From NCBI GenBank assembly GCA_036381125.1, contig DASVDK010000171.1:1-56686 (forward strand): a DNA stretch of 56,686 nucleotides, written 5' to 3'. The DNA is from DASVDK01 sp036381125 [NCBI: Thermodesulfobacteriota bacterium]. Its GTDB lineage: Bacteria; DASVDK01. The notes below the pieces were generated by a model. That model worked only from the letters and a program-made list of their open reading frames with translations. It had not been told where the DNA came from and searched no databases. A program made the position numbers and the translations under genes. The number at the start of each line of letters is the position of its first letter. The stretch's first letter is position 1. Below, piece by piece: positions 53,032-56,686 of this stretch.

Positions 53032-54876
53032 ATGCAGCGTCCCGCCTCGCGTCTCTGGCTGCTCGGTCCAGGCCTGGCCGCCCTGCTGGCGGTCGGATGC
53101 GCCACGCCGGTCGGCGTCGAGCGGGGCAGCTCGCTGGAGACGCACCTTCGGCTCACGACGAACGTGCTCTCCGCCGGGAAGCCGAGCCTGTGGTCCATGC
53201 AGGTCCTCAACCGCGCCAACCTCGCCGACCGGTTCGAGGCCGATCCCGAGGCCACGCTCCAGGCGCTCCGCGAGCCGCTCTCGCACCAGGTCACCGCGGA
53301 CCGGCTCTTTGCGTTGGCCGAGCTCTCGTTCCTCCACGCCCAGGAGACGAAGGCGCGCGAGTACTACCTCGCCTCGGTCGCGTATGCGTACGCCTTCCTC
53401 TTCGCCGAGGCGCGACCGCCGCCCGACGCGCTCGACCCTCGCCATCGCCTGGCCGCCGACCTCTACAACCTCGGCCTCGCGGCGGGGTTCGCGGCGCGCC
53501 GCGGAGGCGATCTCGCCGTCGAACCCGGCGTCCTGCCGCTGCCGTTCGGGGATCTCCAGGTCTCGCTGCCTCCCGCCGAACTCGAGTGGAGCGGCTACCG
53601 GTTCACGCACCTCGTCCCCGTCGGCGACTTCGAGATCAGAGGCCTCCGGAACCACTACCGGGTGGCGGGCATCGGCGCGCCCCTGGCCGCCGAGCTGGAG
53701 CCGGTCGGCTCGGGTCCGGCGGCCGAGGCGGCGCGCAAGCGGATCCCGCCGTCGGTCAAGGTGCCGGTGACGCTGTTCCTGCGTTTCGAGCGCCCCGTGC
53801 AGGCGCTCGTCGAGGGCCGCCTCCACGCCCGCGTCGAGCTCCACACCCCGGACGAGGCTCCCTCGGTGTCCGTGGACGGCCGTGCCGTCCCTATCGAGCG
53901 GGACTACTCGGCAACGCTGGCGTACATGCTCGAAGGCGCGCGGGTGTGGGACCTCGAGATCGCCGGCTTCCGCTTCGGCGACGAGCGCCTGTTCGGCGAT
54001 GGGCTCGTCATGCTGAGCCCGCACCGTCGCGGGCGCATCCCGCTCGTCCTCGTCCACGGCACCGCATCGAGCATCGCGCGCTGGGCGGAGCTGGTGAACG
54101 AGTTGAGCGCGGACGCGGTCCTGCGCGAGCGCTTCGAGGTCTGGTTCTTCACGTACAACACGGGTCAGCCGGTCCTCTACTCCGCCCACCTCCTGCGCGA
54201 GGCGCTCGCCTCCGCCGTCGCCGACCTGGACCCGCGCGGCGAGGACCCGGCGCTGCGCCGGATGGTCGTCGTCGGGCACAGCCAGGGCGGGCTGCTCGCG
54301 AAGCTCCTGGCCATCCACAGCGGGACGCGCTTCTGGGACAACGTGAGCAAGCGGTCCCTGGACGAGCTCGATCTGGAGCCGGAGACGCGGAAGCTGCTCG
54401 AGGCGGCGATGTTCTTCCATCCCCTGCCGACCGTGAAGCGGGTCGTGTTCATCTCCACGCCCCACCGCGGCAGCTTCCGCGCCAGCGATCCGGTTCGCAA
54501 CCTCGTCAGGAGGTTCGTCGCCCTTCCAGGCCGGCTCGCCGACCAGTTCCGCTCGGCGTCCGCGGGCGCCAACCTATTCGCGTTCTCCGACAGCCGGCTG
54601 CCGACGAGCGTCGACAACATGAGCCCCGGCGACCGCTTCATCCGGACGCTGGCCGCGAGCCCCATCGACCCCGGCGTCACCGCGCACTCGATCATCGCCG
54701 TGCGGGACCCGGGCCCACCGCTGGGCCAGACCGACGGCGTCGTCGCGTACGAGAGCGCGCACGTCGAGGGGGTCGCCTCCGAGCTGGTCGTCCGGTCCGG
54801 CCACTCCGCCCAGTCGCACCCGGACACGATCGCGGAGGTGCGACGCATCCTCCTGGAGCACGCCGAGGCCCGATAG
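53032..54876 (+). CDS. Alpha/beta-hydrolase lipoprotein (lipase/esterase-like)
   Basis: 614 aa. Signal peptide with lipobox LLAVGC (Cys near residue 23), so surface- or periplasm-anchored. The first half has no named domain; the second half is an alpha/beta hydrolase: oxyanion-type PLVLVHGTASSIARW, the nucleophile elbow VVVGHSQGGLLAKL, and FISTPHRGSFRASDP. A likely acid Asp (LGQTDGVV) and His (SGHSAQSHPDT) follow near the C-terminus. Probably hydrolyses lipid or ester substrates at the envelope. Confidence 0.85.
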   Translation: MQRPASRLWLLGPGLAALLAVGCATPVGVERGSSLETHLRLTTNVLSAGKPSLWSMQVLNRANLADRFEADPEATLQALREPLSHQVTADRLFALAELSFLHAQETKAREYYLASVAYAYAFLFAEARPPPDALDPRHRLAADLYNLGLAAGFAARRGGDLAVEPGVLPLPFGDLQVSLPPAELEWSGYRFTHLVPVGDFEIRGLRNHYRVAGIGAPLAAELEPVGSGPAAEAARKRIPPSVKVPVTLFLRFERPVQALVEGRLHARVELHTPDEAPSVSVDGRAVPIERDYSATLAYMLEGARVWDLEIAGFRFGDERLFGDGLVMLSPHRRGRIPLVLVHGTASSIARWAELVNELSADAVLRERFEVWFFTYNTGQPVLYSAHLLREALASAVADLDPRGEDPALRRMVVVGHSQGGLLAKLLAIHSGTRFWDNVSKRSLDELDLEPETRKLLEAAMFFHPLPTVKRVVFISTPHRGSFRASDPVRNLVRRFVALPGRLADQFRSASAGANLFAFSDSRLPTSVDNMSPGDRFIRTLAASPIDPGVTAHSIIAVRDPGPPLGQTDGVVAYESAHVEGVASELVVRSGHSAQSHPDTIAEVRRILLEHAEAR

Positions 54877-55863
54877 CTCGGGCAGCGGCGGCGGCGCCGG
54901 AATCCCATCCCGGATGCGCTGCGAGAAGTCAGGGTCCCGGTCCGCAGCGGCGGCGCGCTCGTTCACGTGTCCGAGTCGCGTAAGCTCCGGAAACGGCCGC
55001 GAGGTGTCGAGGCGGCCGATCTCGTAGAGGTACTCGGGGACGTAGCCGGTCAACAGCACCTTCCACGACCGCGGCGGCGCGTCGGGGTTCACCCGTGCGT
55101 GGAGCAGGACCCCCGTCGTGCAGTTCGTCGTGAGCGTGTTGTAGAAGCGCGGCCGCGCGCGCAGCTCGTTCATCCCCCTCACGTAGTCGAGGAAGGCCCG
55201 GCGGATGTTCTCGCGCCGCGTGCGCAGCCGATAGACGTACACGTCCTCCCTGGGCTGCCGGTAGGTCGTCCGCACGCGGATCACGTCGCGCTCGTCGGCG
55301 ACGACGTAAACCAGCTCGTACCGCCTGAAGAACCCGGCGATCGTCGAGTACCCCTCGCCCCGCTCCTTGCGCGTCTCGATCGACACCGCGACGTAGTCCT
55401 TCCCCTCGAACCCGAAGCTGACGAGAACGTGCGCGACCGCCGGGCCGGCCCAGTACGCGGCCACGAGGTCCGCGGAGTCGAGCTTGCGGAGGTCGTAGGT
55501 CCGGTCTTCCCAGCGCGTGACGAAATCGGTCTCGGTCCGGTAGTCGAGGTTCCGCACCCCGTGGATCGTGACGAGGTCACCCTCGACCGCCGCCCAGGGG
55601 GCGACCGCCACCTCCGGCTGCCAGCCGCGATCGTTCGAGGCGGGGATATGCCGCCAGAGCAGCACGAGCACGGCGAAGGCGACGAGAAACCCCAGGAGCG
55701 TCCGACGGCGACGCGGCAAGAGGAGGAACGCGAGGACCGTGGCGACGACAAGGCCAAAGGCCAATGCGGCGCTCAGGCCGGGCCCCGGGAGGGGCGCGTA
55801 ATGGATTGCCGCCGCGCCCCAGGCCGTCATCCCCGCCACGGCGAGCGGCACGACGAGGCGCAC
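54574..55863 (-). CDS. DUF4105-like envelope protein with antisense 3' extension
   Basis: 429 aa. Starts with three hydrophobic segments, then a periplasmic domain: VRNLDYRTETDFVTRWEDRTYDL, FEGKDYVAVSIETRKERGEGYS, RTTYRQPREDVYVYRL, NELRARPRFYNTLTTNCTT (the NCTT motif of DUF4105/Lnb N-terminal family) and SWKVLLTGYVPEYLYEIG. The family usually ends near RDPDFSQRIRDGIP (about 54905). Here no stop follows, and about 110 further residues run antisense into the 3' end of the lipoprotein gene (303-bp overlap). The tail is probably recent read-through. Start ATG 55863, 4 bp after the upstream gene. Confidence 0.8.
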   Translation of the reverse strand: MRLVVPLAVAGMTAWGAAAIHYAPLPGPGLSAALAFGLVVATVLAFLLLPRRRRTLLGFLVAFAVLVLLWRHIPASNDRGWQPEVAVAPWAAVEGDLVTIHGVRNLDYRTETDFVTRWEDRTYDLRKLDSADLVAAYWAGPAVAHVLVSFGFEGKDYVAVSIETRKERGEGYSTIAGFFRRYELVYVVADERDVIRVRTTYRQPREDVYVYRLRTRRENIRRAFLDYVRGMNELRARPRFYNTLTTNCTTGVLLHARVNPDAPPRSWKVLLTGYVPEYLYEIGRLDTSRPFPELTRLGHVNERAAAADRDPDFSQRIRDGIPAPPPLPELSGLGVLQEDASHLRDRVRVRLGGVAGPDDQLGGDPLDVRALVRDDAVGLAQRWARVPHGDDRVRGDAGVDGARGQRPDEAVAGAHVVDARRQPAVGERE

Positions 55864-55866
55864 CGG

Positions 55867-56382
55867 CTACCGGACCGTGTAGCCGCGTCCCTCGAGGCAC
55901 GCGCGGGTGGCGCGGTCGTAGAGCCCTTGCGCCTGCGCCCGCGCGGCCTGCTGGCTTGCCTGCGCCTGTGCGGCCGCTGCCTGCTGCTCCTTGGCCTGCT
56001 GCCTCTTGCGCACCGCGCCGGTCGCGGCGCCGACGCCGGCACCGACGGCGGCCCCCTCGCCCGCGTCGCCGGCGATCGCGCCGCCGACCGCGCCCGCCGC
56101 GGCGCCCCGCGCCGCGCCGCGTGCGGCGCCGCCGGCGGCCCCGCTCTGAGCGGGAGGCGCCGCAGGCGCCGGCGACGCCGCCGCCCGCGCCGTCGGATCG
56201 AACCCGCTTTCCTTGACCGCGAACTCCTGACACTCGTACCTGTCGCGCGATTGCTGCTCATCGCTCTGGCCCTTCGCGGGGTAGACGATCTGTCCCCCGG
56301 AGGGCTGCGACTGCGCCGAGGCGAGCCCCGCCGCAAGCGCCACGACGGCGCCGAGCGCCATCCCCGTGATCGTGTCTCTCAT
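55867..56382 (-). CDS. Glycine-zipper domain periplasmic protein
   Basis: 171 aa. Signal peptide (GMALGAVVALAAGLASA), a conserved RDRYECQEFAVKESGFDP segment, then an Ala/Gly-rich glycine-zipper (AAAGAVGGAIAGDAGEGAAVGAGVGAATGA split by small charged turns) and a helical Gln/Ala-rich tail ending GRGYTVR. Such proteins associate with the outer membrane. Sits 4 bp before the DUF4105-like gene, so the two form an operon. Confidence 0.8.
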   Translation of the reverse strand: MRDTITGMALGAVVALAAGLASAQSQPSGGQIVYPAKGQSDEQQSRDRYECQEFAVKESGFDPTARAAASPAPAAPPAQSGAAGGAARGAARGAAAGAVGGAIAGDAGEGAAVGAGVGAATGAVRKRQQAKEQQAAAAQAQASQQAARAQAQGLYDRATRACLEGRGYTVR

Positions 56383-56423
56383 CGCGACGATCCTCCTCGG
56401 ACGGCCGCCCGGCCGCGGGCGGT

Positions 56424-56447
56424 CTCACGCTCGATCGTTAGCGTGAG
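56424..56447. promoter_or_regulatory. Inverted repeat upstream of the glycine-zipper gene
   Basis: CTCACGCT (56424-56431) and AGCGTGAG (56440-56447) are perfect complements around an 8-nt spacer, 42 bp above the start. It could be an operator. The gap 56383-56686 also has GAGCGCTC twice (56445, 56565) next to two CTCGGAGACC copies; no gene seen. Confidence 0.4.
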
Positions 56448-56686
56448 CGCTCGGAGACCTGCGCGGTATCCGGACGAGTGTGTAGGGGACGACGCCGAGG
56501 AGGCGCCAGGGCGCGGCGTCTCGGCGCGCTCGACCCGAACGTCGCACGTACTCCTCGGAGACCCGAGCGCTCGCCTACAGAACTCTCCCGGTTGTGAGCC
56601 CGCGCAGGTCTGACGAGAATAGTGTGGCCATCGGACGCGGATTCCCTCCCCGAGTGCCTAGCCCCGCGGAGGACCCACGTGACGCG

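Overview
The window is about 57 kb of high-GC bacterial DNA with short intergenic gaps and many GTG, and some TTG, starts. Three genes read an in-frame TGA as selenocysteine (Sec): formate dehydrogenase alpha, a UGSC-family protein and a peroxiredoxin. Many other genes in the window end in TGA, so TGA is not reassigned wholesale. Very high GC, Sec use, several tripartite tricarboxylate transporters (TTT) and repeated MmgE/PrpD genes fit an uncultivated soil lineage such as Rokubacteria/Methylomirabilota or a deltaproteobacterium-like group. The sequence alone does not settle the taxon.

Layout. (1) 1-7970: a membrane-bound formate dehydrogenase operon (alpha with Sec, beta, NrfD-type membrane subunit, small lipoprotein, FdhE, unknown protein), facing formate-tetrahydrofolate ligase. 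(2) 8276-11380: OmpA-type lipoprotein, a frameshifted di-haem peroxidase and a methyltransferase, separated by repeat hairpins. (3) 11728-28239: a divergent catabolic island. The minus arm holds hyuA, hyuB, class III aminotransferase, aldehyde dehydrogenase, two MmgE/PrpD genes and a GntR regulator. The plus arm holds a double-CMD protein, a leader peptide, tctB, tctA, tctC and a third MmgE/PrpD gene. (4) 28659-35308: tRNA-Leu(CAG), aminotransferase, HNH nuclease, CDP-alcohol phosphatidyltransferase, a decayed sigma factor, then gap-pgk-tpiA-secG. (5) 35422-38424: REP-like repeats, a fourth MmgE/PrpD gene, and tRNA-Leu(GAG) with a decayed tyrosine integrase at its 3' end. (6) 38425-44347: a second TTT operon (tctB-tctA-tctC) running into a UGSC-family selenoprotein and an unknown partner, with an IclR regulator. 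(7) 44790-49480 and 49544-52129: Sec-peroxiredoxin, DsrE and TusA-like proteins, a lone receiver, acetoacetyl-CoA synthetase and a NarL-type two-component pair. (8) 52208-56382: beta-barrel protein, lipoprotein hydrolase, DUF4105-like protein and a glycine-zipper protein.

How they work together. Formate oxidation and formate activation to 10-formyl-THF sit face to face, giving a C1 node. The two TTT loci look like separate routes for carboxylate uptake and catabolism, each with its own regulator. The hyuAB/aminotransferase/ALDH set could open a cyclic amide and oxidise the resulting amino acid to a diacid; this is inference. The most unusual locus is the UGSC operon, in which a selenoprotein of unknown function follows a carboxylate transporter directly.
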